Below the pieces are notes generated by a model, which saw nothing but the letters and a program-made list of their open reading frames with translations, had not been told where the DNA came from and searched no databases. A program made the translations under genes and the position numbers. From positions 1-34,464 of the forward strand of contig JAPEVC010000306.1 of assembly GCA_027946555.1 (NCBI GenBank): a DNA stretch of 34,464 nucleotides, given 5' to 3'. Shown here piece after piece: positions 20,633 to 31,800 of this stretch (position 1 is its first letter; each line of letters begins with the position of its first letter). The stretch is from Gnomoniopsis sp. IMI 355080. Lineage: Eukaryota > Ascomycota > Sordariomycetes > Diaporthales > Gnomoniaceae.

Positions 20633-21955
20633 ATGCATTCCAGTCTATTATTGTGGGCGGCAGCCCTGCTATTCCCAGTTGCGTCCTCCCAAAACACCAC
20701 CGGTCCAGACGCAGATGGGAAATACTGGATTTATGGCCAAGGCATCTCAGCATCCTTCATCCCCTACGGCGCCTCCATCTCGAATCTCCTCATCAAAGAT
20801 AAAAGTGGCATTGACCGAGATATCGTGGGTGGCTTCGACAATGCAACATACTGTATGTTCCAATTCGCTCCTCTGCTCCTCTACTTGTGTCCCATGCTAA
20901 TATACCACAGATGGCATTGACAAGCAACACCCGCACTTTGGTGGTGTTCCAGGTCGCTACGCCAACCGTATCAAGAACAGCAGCTTCACTATTGACGGAG
21001 AGACCTACCATGTCGCTCCCAACGAGAACCCCACGCCTGAAGCTCCCCTGGGTGCAGACACGCTCCATGGCGGGCCGGACGGCTGGGACTGGCGAAACTT
21101 CACCGTGGACTCGTACACGCACGACAGCATAACATTTAGCATCGTCGACCCTGATGGTAAGGAGGGTTTCCCGGGCGAGGTCATTTCGTACATCACGTAC
21201 TCGCTCGGAGATATGACGTGGGATTTCAAGATGGTGGCCATCGCCACGACCAAGAAGACCCCCATCATGCTGAGCTCGCACACCTATTGGAATTTGGATG
21301 GGTTCGCAAACAATGAGACTCAGACAGTATTTGATCATGAGCTGTACATGCCATACAGCGGGCAACGGGTGGATGCGGATAACATCCTCATCCCGACGGG
21401 CGATATCCTCGCGAACCAACAGGGCAGTGTGAATGACTTCTGGACTGCACCGAAGCCGATTGGCGCAAACATTACGGCACCCGAGCTGGAGGGGAACTGC
21501 GGGTTCAACTGCACGGGATATGGTGAGTCACTTTCTCTCCTTCCAATGGCCTCGTCTTCGAGCGACATTCCTAACTAGCCCCAGATACATGCTATCTTGT
21601 GAATCGCGAGGCCTCGGGCCCATATGACTGGCGCGCCGACGGCGGTTGGATCGCACGGCTGCACTCACCATGGTCTGGCATCCAGCTCGACGTGTACACG
21701 GACCAGGAAGCTTTCCAGTTCTACAGCTGCAACAGCATGAATGGCAGCATGGCACTCAAGACGACCCAGGGCTTGTTCGATGATCCCGACTTCCCGCGCA
21801 CCATTCCCCAGTACGGCTGTCTTGTGCTCGAGGTCGAGGATTGGATTGATGCCATCAACCAGCCGGAGTGGGGGCGGGACAAGAAGCACATCTTCGGCCC
21901 CGGCGATGACCCGTATGTGTTGCAGGCTAGTTACCGATTTAGTGTTGACTCGTGA
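20633..21955 (+). CDS. Secreted aldose 1-epimerase (galactose mutarotase family)
   Basis: Predicted enzyme interconverting alpha and beta anomers of aldoses, probably outside the cell or in the secretory pathway. Three exons: 20633-20852, 20911-21522, 21585-21955; introns 58 nt (with a GCTAAT branch-like site) and 62 nt; 400 residues. The first 19 residues (MHSSLLLWAAALLFPVASS) look like a signal peptide with likely cleavage before Q20; the frame upstream has no ATG, which supports this start. Family motifs are PHFGGVPGRYANRI (81-94), TLHGG (H126), SSHTYWNLDG with the catalytic-type H197, and VLEVEDWIDAINQPEW with the catalytic-type E360. Several N-x-S/T sites (for example N21, N70, N96) fit a secreted protein. 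The galactose mutarotase fold is clear; the true sugar substrate is not. Confidence 0.92.
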
Positions 21956-22499
21956 AGTAGAAAGCCGGTGGTGCTGTGAGCTTTCTGTTGATGGGGTTAT
22001 TCAATGTCTAATTCTTGAGGAGTGACATCCTCTCATTCAAATATAATCACAATAAATCCTTGAATCAACACTTGGAGAGCCTCTCACCAATTTTCACACA
22101 AAGTGGTGTGACACAGAGGGCCTATATAACATAATATGAATTGGTGATTATAGAAAAATGTAAATTCCAATGATAATGTCCCGGTCCCACTGTACTTTAA
22201 GCTATACTTTCGGAGCTCAGTAAGTGCGACGTACGTACGATGATGTCGGTACCATGAAGTGGTTCTGGTGAGAAGCGCTAACATGAGATTCATGCAAACA
22301 CGCGCCGCGATCGCGAACTTCGACTTTTCAACACAGCTCTCAAACGTCACCGGCAAGCACAACACTGTTCCTCTTCAGATCAATTCTTTTGGACATATCC
22401 AGGGCTGTCACTGTGATCTGTCCTCCACACATCTTCCATGGAACCCAACACCACACTCTGAAGCACCTCATCGCTCACGCTTCGCCAAGCAACCTCGCA
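21956..22499. other. Intergenic between epimerase gene and CTF8
   Basis: About 540 bp, AT-rich after the epimerase stop (likely 3' UTR) and then the CTF8 promoter. No other feature seen. The CTF8 frame stays open upstream to a TTG near 22389, but no ATG is present before 22500. Confidence 0.5.
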
Positions 22500-22928
22500 A
22501 TGGCTACCACCACTCCGGGCGCAACACTCCACCCACGCACTCCTTGCACCACTTCCCCATCCAACAACCCCCTCCCCACACTCCTCCACACACCAGCTGG
22601 GATTGCGCTCCTTGAACTCCAGGGCACCATTAACCTGCCCGACCCGGACGAGGCCTTCAACATCGGCCGCGTCGATTTCCCGGACTACAGGCCGGATGCA
22701 ATCACGTTCGACCCGGCGAGCACGGCGTGGATGCGAAGGGTTTATCTTTTCGTGGGTCAGCACCAGAGGCTTACGGGCGAAGTGAAGAAGCTGCCAAGGG
22801 CGGTGGCGGTTGTGAAAAGACGGGATGGAGAGGGGGAGGAGGGGAAATATGAGTTGGAAGTGGTGGAGATTGTAAAGTATAAAATTGTGTTTTCTTCGAG
22901 GCCGGAGCCTGTGGGATCGACCGGTTGA
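22500..22928 (+). CDS. CTF8: Chromosome transmission fidelity protein 8 (Ctf8)
   Basis: Small subunit of the Ctf18-Dcc1-Ctf8 replication factor C complex, which loads PCNA and supports sister-chromatid cohesion in the nucleus. Single exon, 142 residues, typical of fungal Ctf8. Recognition rests on TPAGIALLELQGTINLP (31-47), VYLFVGQHQRLTGEVKKLP (81-99) and the C-terminal ELEVVEIVKYKIVFSSRPEPVG (118-139), the most conserved Ctf8 segment. The start chosen is the first ATG in frame (context CGCAATGG). The N-terminal 25 residues are Pro/Thr-rich and probably disordered. It converges with DPH1, with about 500 bp between their stops. Confidence 0.92.
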   Translation: MATTTPGATLHPRTPCTTSPSNNPLPTLLHTPAGIALLELQGTINLPDPDEAFNIGRVDFPDYRPDAITFDPASTAWMRRVYLFVGQHQRLTGEVKKLPRAVAVVKRRDGEGEEGKYELEVVEIVKYKIVFSSRPEPVGSTG

Positions 22929-23429
22929 GTGGTGGCGCTCAGATGGTGATTATTTTACGACAAGGAGTAGGATTGGAGCTGGGTTCGAAGATAGCGGTTG
23001 AGCACAAGTGAGAGGCTAGAAAACTCTCAAGATCACCAGTCATGAAGTACTTGTTGTTGAGAATTGTCCTTGAGCGAGAAAAGCATTCAACCTGTTGAGC
23101 GGGCCGAAGGAATGTGATTCTCCCCGACTATCAGGCTGACTGAAGTAAGAAGGGCAGCCCTTCGGGCGGCAAAGGCACAAGGTCACTCCCACACAGCAGT
23201 CCCCTTGGTTAAAGTTATCACCACAACAGAATCCGAAGCATAGCTACCGATTCCACCTGAGCCATCGAGAAAGGAAGTCTACTGTGTGGGTCGGCTGAAG
23301 CCGTGGATGGAAGAGCTACAGGACAAGCGAAGGAATCACCTCTGAGTTCTCGAGAATTCAACACTTGCATCGTGGCCATTGCACGGTCAGATTGTGGTTT
23401 TGGTTTGCCACTGAATTTGCCTTGGCTAT
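22929..23429. other. Intergenic between convergent CTF8 and DPH1
   Basis: 500 bp between two stop codons, so mainly 3' UTRs. A 99-codon minus-strand frame overlaps the DPH1 3' end in another frame and looks like a shadow. Nothing else seen. Confidence 0.5.
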
Positions 23430-24834
23430 CTATGTCGCCTCCACCATCTTTGCAGGCTTGGTCCTTCCAAGACCATCTTTTCCGTAGTAATCCATAGGGT
23501 ACACCCCATTTCCCCAATCCTCCTTCTCGCCCAGCGCCACCAAAGCCTCGTATGGGGTCAAGAGAGGCCTCGGGAATGCGTAGCCCCAGTCTATGCTCAG
23601 CCTAGGGCAAGCAACCTGCACCCAGCACTCTACATCGCCCATGGTTGCAAGCTTACCAGGGAATATCTCACTCAGAAGAAGATTGACCCATGGTATCCCG
23701 AGCTGCCGAAGTTTCTCTTCAATATGTACCATCGTGTTGGGGTTTCCTTGCCGTCCCAACGAGCCAAGAATAAGGCCCCATTTCTTTGCTGTCTTTGCCG
23801 AATTGATTGCCTGCCGCCGTAGGTCCTGCATTTCATCGTGGCCATAGGTTTCGTGCGTGAGTTTACGCGAGTAGGGGTCATATCTGTACGCAGGTATGGT
23901 AGGATTCTGAATCATGATGCTCTCCAAATGGAAACGCCCATCACCAAGGTAGAGTATGAAATCCACAGGTCCGTCCTCAGCATAACGGGCCAAGTCGGGA
24001 CTGGTGCATCCCAAGATCTCGCCTTTTGACAAGGGGGCGATCTGCGGAACAACTACTCTGAATCCGGCCTTTGTCAGGGCTGATCGTACTCCGTGAATTG
24101 TGGCGTTGAACTGAATGGTGCCGACCATGGCGATGGTTTTGCCGGACGTGAAATTTTTCTCCAGAGATGCTAGCAGATGTGCGGTGTCGATACTGATATC
24201 CACAAACACGTAAAGTGTCTTGATTTTGGTGACATCTACCGGTATGAGGCATGAGTGTGCGTAGTGAACAAGTAGGTCACAGCCCATGGCGCGGGCTGTA
24301 TAATCATCGATACAGCAGGCACCATAAGTGACGTCGCCCATGATGAGTGTCTCGATTCCTGGACAAAATTGCTGGAGAATGTCGGATATAGTGGTAGCAA
24401 ATAGCAGAAGCCCCTCCGGCATCTGCAGGGCTACTTTTTTGGAACCTAACGTACGTATCCTATGGATCGTCTTGGGGATCTCAAAAGAATAGTTGGCGGG
24501 TAGAAGAGAAACGGCCGCCTTGAGTTCTGGGTCATCAAGAATTTCAGGAGGTACTTGGTTCAGTAGACGAGGTGCCCTCTTTGGTTTTGCGACTGCAAAT
24601 ATTGTCAGTACTTTTCGTTCATAAAATGTAGGAAGAGACTTTACCCTGAATAGCACCCGCGTCTTCAACGGAGCCGGAGCCAGAGCCAGAGCCATTTTTG
24701 GATGCTGCCGTCTGAGCGGCCGTTCTTCGTCCAACAAATCGTTTCTTTGGCTGCTTCAGAGCTGGCTCAGGATTATCTTGACTCTCTATGTCAGCTGCGA
24801 TCCCCAAATCGACTTCTGCCCTGTCGTCTTCCAT
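23430..24834 (-). CDS. DPH1: Diphthamide biosynthesis protein 1 (Dph1)
   Basis: With Dph2, forms the iron-sulfur enzyme for the first step of diphthamide synthesis: transfer of a 3-amino-3-carboxypropyl group from S-adenosylmethionine to a histidine of elongation factor eEF2. Two exons, 24645-24834 and 23430-24592, with a 52-nt GT-AG intron (24593-24644, phase 1); 450 residues. The three cysteines expected to hold the 4Fe-4S cluster are present: C156 (TYGACC), C259 (EILGC) and C392 (ACPRLSIDWG). Other landmarks are LQMPEGLLLFA (119-129) and HYAHSCLIP (173-181). The first 63 residues are a poorly conserved leader with a GSGSGS stretch. The ATG at 24834 is the first in frame (upstream frame begins only at a TTG). 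Divergent from RPS6, 471 bp between starts. Confidence 0.96.
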
Positions 24835-25305
24835 CGAAGCTGCTGGTGCTGGGTCACTGTAAGTGGGGCAGGTCGCGTGCGAGCCGTACAAAGAATATGG
24901 TGTTTTGTTGCTAGTATTTTTCCTTTGCTATGAATAAGTCGCAAGTAATACAAGTCTAGCGAGACGAGAACAGCCCCCCAAAATTCATGGAATTTGCAAC
25001 ACTTGATTCCGAGGCAATGGTCGTGACACAAGAGTGAGTTGAGAAAAGACTACTAAGTTGAACATTGGAGGTCGCCCTGGGCCGAGGATTTGCCGTGAGG
25101 CTAGTCTCTCTTTGTACTAGCACCGTGCACGGGCCCGACAATTTAGCCCTTCCCACAGAAAATTGGATTTTGTCGACCTCCCCAGGTTAGCAAAGACCGC
25201 CTCGAATTCCTTCTGTTTTCACGACTCTCGAAAGCCACTTCGCCATCATCAACGCCAACTTCACACTCTTTCAGTCCACCATTTCTCGACTGAGAGCACG
25301 ACAAG
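24835..25305. promoter_or_regulatory. Shared divergent promoter region of DPH1 and RPS6
   Basis: 471 bp between divergent start codons. The RPS6 side is pyrimidine-rich (about 25200-25290), typical of ribosomal protein gene leaders. A TTTAGCCCTT word at about 25142-25151 may be a ribosomal-gene promoter element, but I cannot assign it to a factor. Confidence 0.55.
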
Positions 25306-26542
25306 ATGAAGTTGAACATGTACGTTCGATCGATCTCCTCGCCTTAACGACCTCCCTCATCCCGCCGCCAGCCTCCCAAGCGATCGCACGTCGTGTGCTC
25401 GTGGGGCAGCCAGCTCGACGGACAAAATCATTGTTTGCTAACTTTCAATCAATCACAGCTCCTACCCGGCTAACGGCAGCCAAAAGCTCGTCGAGATTGA
25501 GGATGAGCGTAAGCTCCGCATCTTCATGGAGAAGCGCGTACGTTTTGAGCCCCACCACGCCGAATCGACAATAAGCATCGAGACGAAACATTTACCCCAT
25601 CGTCACCGCACCACGACATCGCGATAGACCCCAAACAACATGAATCACAATGCAAATGAGGGACTGCCTGGGACTAGACTAACGATTGAGGTTTATAGAT
25701 GGGCCAGGAGGTCCCCGCTGACTCTCTCGGCGACGAGTGGAAGGGCTACATCTTCCGCATCACCGGCGGTAACGACAAGCAGGGTTTCCCTATGAAGCAG
25801 GGTGTCCTGCAGCCCACCCGTGTCCGCCTCCTGCTGTCCGATGGCCACTCCTGCTACCGCCCCCGTCGCACTGGCGAGCGCAAGCGCAAGTCCGTCCGTG
25901 GCTGCATCGTCGGCATGGACCTGTCCGTCCTCGCTCTGGCTGTCGTCAAGCAGGGCGAGCAGGACATCCCCGGCTTGACCGACGTCGTTCACCCCAAGCG
26001 TCTCGGACCCAAGCGCGCCACGAAGATCCGCAAGTTCTTCGGCCTCACCAAGGAGGACGATGTATGTTTCACCCACACCACATACAATTCCGTCTTCGCC
26101 TACCCGATGACTGCGGTGGTGGAAATTGAGCAGTTCGGGTAGAGAGTGAGAGGAATGAGAACTCGAAATCGAGAGTCTCAGGGCTAATAATTTGTCTGCT
26201 TTCCTCCGGGAAATAGGTCCGCAAGTACGTCATCCGTCGCGAGGTCCAGCCCAAGAAGGAGGGCGCCAAGCCTTACACCAAGGCTCCCAAGATCCAGCGT
26301 CTGGTTACCCCCCAGCGTCTCCAGCACAAGCGCCACCGTATCGCACTCAAGCGTCGCCAGGCCGAGAAGGTCAAGGACGAGGCCGTATGTTACTCCGAAT
26401 CTCTACAAAATAGTCCCCAGAGCCCAACACTAACTCCCTACAGAACGAGTACGCCCAGATTCTGGCCAAGCGTGTTGCCGAGAGCAAGGCCACCAAGGCC
26501 GACGCCCGCAAGCGCCGTGCCTCTTCCATGCACAAGGCTTAG
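25306..26542 (+). CDS. RPS6: 40S ribosomal protein S6 (eS6)
   Basis: Component of the small cytosolic ribosomal subunit and a phosphorylation target in the TOR pathway. Five exons: 25306-25319, 25459-25537, 25699-26061, 26217-26384, 26444-26542; introns of 139, 161, 155 and 59 nt; 240 residues. Exon 1 is only 14 nt (MKLN plus two bases), so the start depends on splicing into SYPANGSQKL. Family landmarks are MGQEVPADSLGDEWKGYIFRITGGNDKQGFPM, CYRPRRTGERKRKSVRGCI and PKRLGPKRATKIRKFF. The C-terminus KRRASSMHKA keeps the two serines (S235, S236) that are the conserved phosphorylation sites in yeast. The early introns are longer than others in this window, a common pattern in highly expressed ribosomal protein genes. 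Codon use is strongly biased to C-ending codons. Confidence 0.97.
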
Positions 26543-28342
26543 ATTACTGGCGTTTGACGAGGATGGCTTCGGTTGCGATTGGGATACGGCTCAGGGATTT
26601 AGGAGGCTCGTTCGGTTCATCAAGTGGGATAGGATTCCGGCACTAAAATGGACGAGGCTCCAAAAGAAGCTATGCAATGATCGTTACCTTCATATTTCAG
26701 GCGTTTGGGACAAGTGACGAGTATCTTTTGCATTCACACGCGTGTCCCGATGATTGCGCGCTCACAGTGGTCGCGAATGTTACTGAACTTGCCACGTCTA
26801 AAATCATTGCACTCTCCCAAGCCTGAGGAACTGTGGTTGTGTAGTATGCCTCATCATGCTGTTCCTGTATGGCTGGCACGATTATTTCTCGGACTACAAG
26901 CCGCCTGCCGCCTCAATTGATGAATGTCAGACTTTCCATTTCATTTCCTGCCGAATAGTCAAAATCTTGCTCAGCTTCTCCAACACTGACCTCCATTCTC
27001 TCTCTTCGTCCCTCCCCGTCTGTTCAGGGAATCCGGGCTTGTTGTTTCGTTCCTGCGATTGCGTATGCTCTCATTAGGCTATTGGACCAAGGCGAAACGA
27101 TGCGAGACTCAGCAGAACCCGCCACACACCGCCATTATGTGAATGGAACGGCATCGTAGAGTACAGTTTCACCCCTCTGACGGGCAGCATCATAGCCTCA
27201 AAATCCGCCCCAACGACCTCACCTCTGCGTTTCTGCCGCCTGTTGCAGCATTTTCTAGTATTGTTGACTGTGTTCCTGCTGTCAGCGGCGGTTTGACCAG
27301 CTGGCAAGCACTGATCGACTAGGTTGATATAATCTTGTGGCCCAAACGGTTTAAGCCCCCGGCCATGGTCTGGGAGATACCGCAGCATATGGCTTTCTTT
27401 CCAGTCTCAATGGCGCCTCGGGACCATATCCTCCATGGCGTGGATGGGAGGCCTTGGGGCCCCCGAGGACGGGGACAGAAGATGCCACTGCGACCGGCTT
27501 TTTGCTGTCTAACCAATCTAAATCAAAGATTGATCAGGCATCCTCTTCTATTATATGATTACCTAGTTGTTATTACAGATGTCGTAATCATTGAGTTGTC
27601 CCACCGCCGCATGGCGCAGCGGTCATCGCTTCTCCCGAGATCCGCGAGGAAATGTCAAGCTGTCTAACATCTGTGTAAATCCCCAGGATACATGTTGACG
27701 CTGGCTATGTGTCATATACGGAGCGCGATTTGCCTGAGGAATACTGGCAGATAGTGTAGCAGCTAGCTGGCAGACCAAGATGATACAAAGCAGACGAATA
27801 CCAGAAAAGTTGAGTTTTCGGAACCAACCACTCCAGTAATCGTGTTTGGCTTCTCAAAATAACCGTATATAAGAGTATTGATCCCGCGACTTTGAGAGAG
27901 AAGTTTCAACGTTGGTGGATGTGCGCCTTTGTGACGTATCTCAGTGACAGGCGTCGAATAAAGCACAGGTTTCTTGATATTCCCTCACCAAATGGAGTGC
28001 AAATCATGTAGAATTAGATGTGTCATCTATTTAGTAGGCGGATCCTTCCTACCAATTTTCAACTCCTTCAATTATGATTGTGTCTCAACACTCATCGTGC
28101 TATTCAATTTGCTGGTTGATGCCTTATTCGTCTCGGGGAATGGCAGAAACCACTTGTCTCTGCGTATGTTCCCCAGCTTATAACTACCAAACTTCACAAC
28201 TGACAACATACCAATTCAACATTGAATAAGTCCAGCCCTTTTAAACTTAAGTCTGTGAGTCAATCCTGCTGTGACGATTTCTGCCTGACGGTGAGGGGCT
28301 CGAATTTCACTAGCATAGTGCCGGACGAACACCGTGATGAGC

Positions 28343-28356
28343 ATTACCTAGGTAAT
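28343..28356. repeat. 14-bp perfect palindrome around ACCTAGGT
   Basis: ATTACCTAGGTAAT is its own reverse complement. It is the longest of the ACCTAGGT-type palindromes in the window. Confidence 0.8.
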
Positions 28357-28495
28357 CGAGTGATATGAATGTTCAGCGACTCTGCCTGCAGCCGAGGGAA
28401 CAAAAACATTGATGTAGTCACGCATCGACCACTCCAGAGAGTGAGTGATTCGTCGCACAAGGCGTTCGGCACGAGGCTTGCAGCCCAATAGCACC

Positions 28496-28506
28496 GGGGG
28501 GGGGGG
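28496..28506. repeat. Homopolymer run of eleven G
   Basis: Eleven consecutive G in the gene-poor region. Confidence 0.8.
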
Positions 28507-28598
28507 AGTGTTGAACGAAGCAATTTCTACATAGCATATGGAGGTATCTTCGAATCACCAGTTCTGCGGCAGACTCCCCGCCATCTTCCACAGTATTT

Positions 28599-28610
28599 CT
28601 AGGTACCTAG
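28599..28610. repeat. 12-bp palindrome CTAGGTACCTAG
   Basis: Perfect palindrome centred on GGTACC, the same words as the neighbouring elements but in the other phase. Confidence 0.75.
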
Positions 28611-28795
28611 ATACAGTAGGTAGTTCTGGGGACAATATGTCGTCGTCCTTTCTAGCCTTGGTGCTACCTCCCACGCCCCAAATTACCACCTTCCAAATCT
28701 TTCCGCAAAGGCCAAAGGCCCCTGTTGCGGCTCGGCCCGCAACTAACGGTCAGGTATTGGCAGGAGGGCCAAGCTCAAAAAAAACTACATCACCA

Positions 28796-28819
28796 AGGTA
28801 CCTAGCCAGGTACCTAGCA
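28796..28819. repeat. Two 12-bp tandem units AGGTACCTAGCM
   Basis: AGGTACCTAGCC is followed directly by AGGTACCTAGCA. Each unit contains the AGGTACCT palindrome. Confidence 0.8.
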
Positions 28820-31800
28820 CACACTTGGCTAATATATCACTATAGATCTACTATATTAACCATAACATAAACCTTGTTGGATTAGTCCGCATGGTCTTTT
28901 CCGGGCAAATTTGATCGGTGGCGTGGGCTTTTCACATCGAGGCTGGTGCCGAAATACTGAGGAAATCTGCTTGCTGGGACAATGCTGTGTCTAGGGAGCA
29001 TCCTGTCAGGCCAATACACAAGAAACTTATACGTCATTTGTACTGCCCATCCGGAGAGTAAGAACATGTCTGTAGTCTCGGGCTGCGACGGAGTCCCGGG
29101 GTCTGACAAATTGTCCATATGAGTAGTCTTAGATGGGTTTCCATTGTGCGATGATGAACAGACAGGGCCTTGTTCTCAGGACACGCCTCATGGGGCACTT
29201 GATCTGTGTTGTAACCAGAACTTGGATTTGGTCCTAAAAGGCAGTCATCTAGCGTGTCACATACCTTCTCGGCGACACGAGCAACCTCGGAGACGAAGTC
29301 AGGATCATCATTTTTAGCGAGGCCTCTTGTCCGAACAAGGGGAACTCTATAGTCACTTTCGTTCAGGCGTAGCCAGACGTTGTGGGAACATAGCACGTTA
29401 CACACTGGGGCCGTGGAAGCTATGTCCCAACCGGGCCTTGGTTGCCACGCGGCGGTGCTGTTGCGCGGCAAACGGCCGACAATGCAAAAGACACTACGCG
29501 GCACCCTCATTCCTCCCAATAGCGTCAGAAGATACGTTGTTGCGGTTGTTGAGGCGTCCCTCCAACCTCCCCCTTCCCCCCACGTCTCGTTACCAGTGCC
29601 GAGGGGACGGGAGGACGAGCGTTAGTTTGATGCGTGTCACCCCTGCGATGCCGAAGTCTTGGCGATTCGGGCAAGCCTGCACGAGCTGCATGGAAGGCTT
29701 GGCGGGCTGCAATGTTACAAAGGCGGCAGGTGAGCGTGTGACGTCGAAACATTCTTCTCCATCGTGAGTACGTAGCCTCGTTCGACAAAGTTGAATCAAA
29801 ACGTGGGCCTCTGGTGTAAGCAGCACTGTGCCTTGACAAGACTGTGGCGGCGCTGCATTATTGACAATGGAAATTGCTGCTCGCTCAAGCTTTCAAACGC
29901 GGTGTGCCATCTCACATCAGCATGTGCAAGGTGATACCCCGACAGCAAGAAGCGAAGTCGGAACGTCAGGTGAGTTTGCAGACCAAGTCAACTGATCGGA
30001 CTACGCAACAGCAGCTTACGCGCCCGTGATGATCCGCCGTGGTAGAGAATGTGAGGCTCACGAACCGTATCGTGTTCCCAACTTCGAAACGCGCGCAGCT
30101 CTCGTCCTTCTTGCAAGGTCTCCGTGGAAACTGCAGGATTGAAAGTTTTTGCCTTTCCTCTTCTTGACAAGGCTGAATAGAAGCTTCGTCAGTCAATGCA
30201 CTGCCTGCCTTCTCCAGGAATTCAACAAACCAGCCTCGGCTCGGCTCGTTCGGCGACATCAATGTTAGCGTGTATATGTGACCGTCACCGTCGTCGGCTT
30301 GTGGGGGATCAAATAGCTATCATGGCAGAAAAGGGCTCCGCCACTACGGGGTGGAGACGGCCAGCGTGGGCGGCGATGGGCTTGCCGGCAGGGTTCCGTG
30401 GGAAGATTGAGATACTCTACAGGGGGAAGATTGGAAGGGGGACCCCGCAAACGATTTCAAAGAACCGCAATTGGGAGAAATCTTTTTAAAGGATTTAGAC
30501 TTCGCGGAAGGGTCGTCCGAAGAAGCTTGTCATTTGATGAGAAGCTTGTCTGGGGTAGAATTTAGGTGACACAGAAACTGACAGAAATATTCTACCTACT
30601 AAGGTAGTCAGTGGACACTAGAATGCAATCGTGACGCAGAAAAGCTGGCCCGAGGTTGGGTCACCCTAGGTCCAGGGGACTTTCCTGGGGACGACCGGCC
30701 GCGCGTCGGCTGCGCTGGCGCCTCTTGTTGGTTCTGATCTTTTCCTTTCTCCTCTTTCTTAATCAAAGTGCGAGTCGAGTGTCGCGTGTCCATGATGGCG
30801 GTGTCGAGACATCTTGCGTCCGTATTGCAGGAAGTCACACATAACCATGTTGTGTATCATTTCAATTGATCGCGTGCTTCTAGAAGGTTACTCCATAGTA
30901 CCCAATGTATACTGTATGTCCAAACCTTAACTGATTGTGCTCCGCCAAGGCGAGAGCCAAGAGAATTCTCCTAGAAAGCCGACAGTCTGGGACGGGGGAT
31001 CACTGATCGACGCATAACGGCGGGCCGATAAAAATAAAACGTCAACATCGGATGAAAGGGGCAACGCGGTTGAGATAAAAGATCTGGACCTTGAGTCAGG
31101 GGTTAAGGAGCACGAATCTTAGGAGGAGACTGAGCAAACTTCGAGAACACCCAAAGATGGAGGACAGTTATTTGAAAAAGATGAGATTTACTTGCATATT
31201 CCACCGCTGGACGTGAAGAATGGGTTACCAGAGACAAACGGTACCCAGAGATCGGAAAATGCAAAAGGAAGAGAGATACTCAATGACGGGGGAGGATTGC
31301 ATATCAGCAATTAGCATGATGACTGTACCCGATCCTTGCTGACCTCGAGCCCCATTCTCCGGAAAGGACGGCAGTGGAGACAAGGGCACCTGGACAGCTC
31401 AAACAGCCCGACGGCCAGACACCTGAACCGGCTGGGAGAGGAAGTGAGCACGCGACAGCTCGGACTGCGGGCACGCCCCAGATTACGACCGTATATTTAC
31501 CAGGGGCCGACGTAATACGCAAGCCCACTTGGTTTCGGTGTAGATCCCGCACTTGTTCCGGAAGGCAGGCACACGACATACATGGTAGGCTGTGGTTGAC
31601 TACCCGCAATGCCCGTGCTGGATTGGATGGCAAGTTTGGAAGGGGTAAGACAAGGGACAATCCACCTTTGTCGTGGGTATAGATTGCCTCAAACCCTCTG
31701 CAGAGTAGGTAAAGAATGGACTTTTGACCATGTTTTATAGTGGCAGCGCACGAGCACCACGATAATTCGGGGCTTACCGGGCCAAGCGAAAACGAAAACG

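Noticed and set aside
27605..27640. tRNA 5'-half-like sequence (ATGGCGCAGCGGT)
   Set aside because: The D-arm-like part is followed by no anticodon stem or T-arm; likely chance or a short relic.
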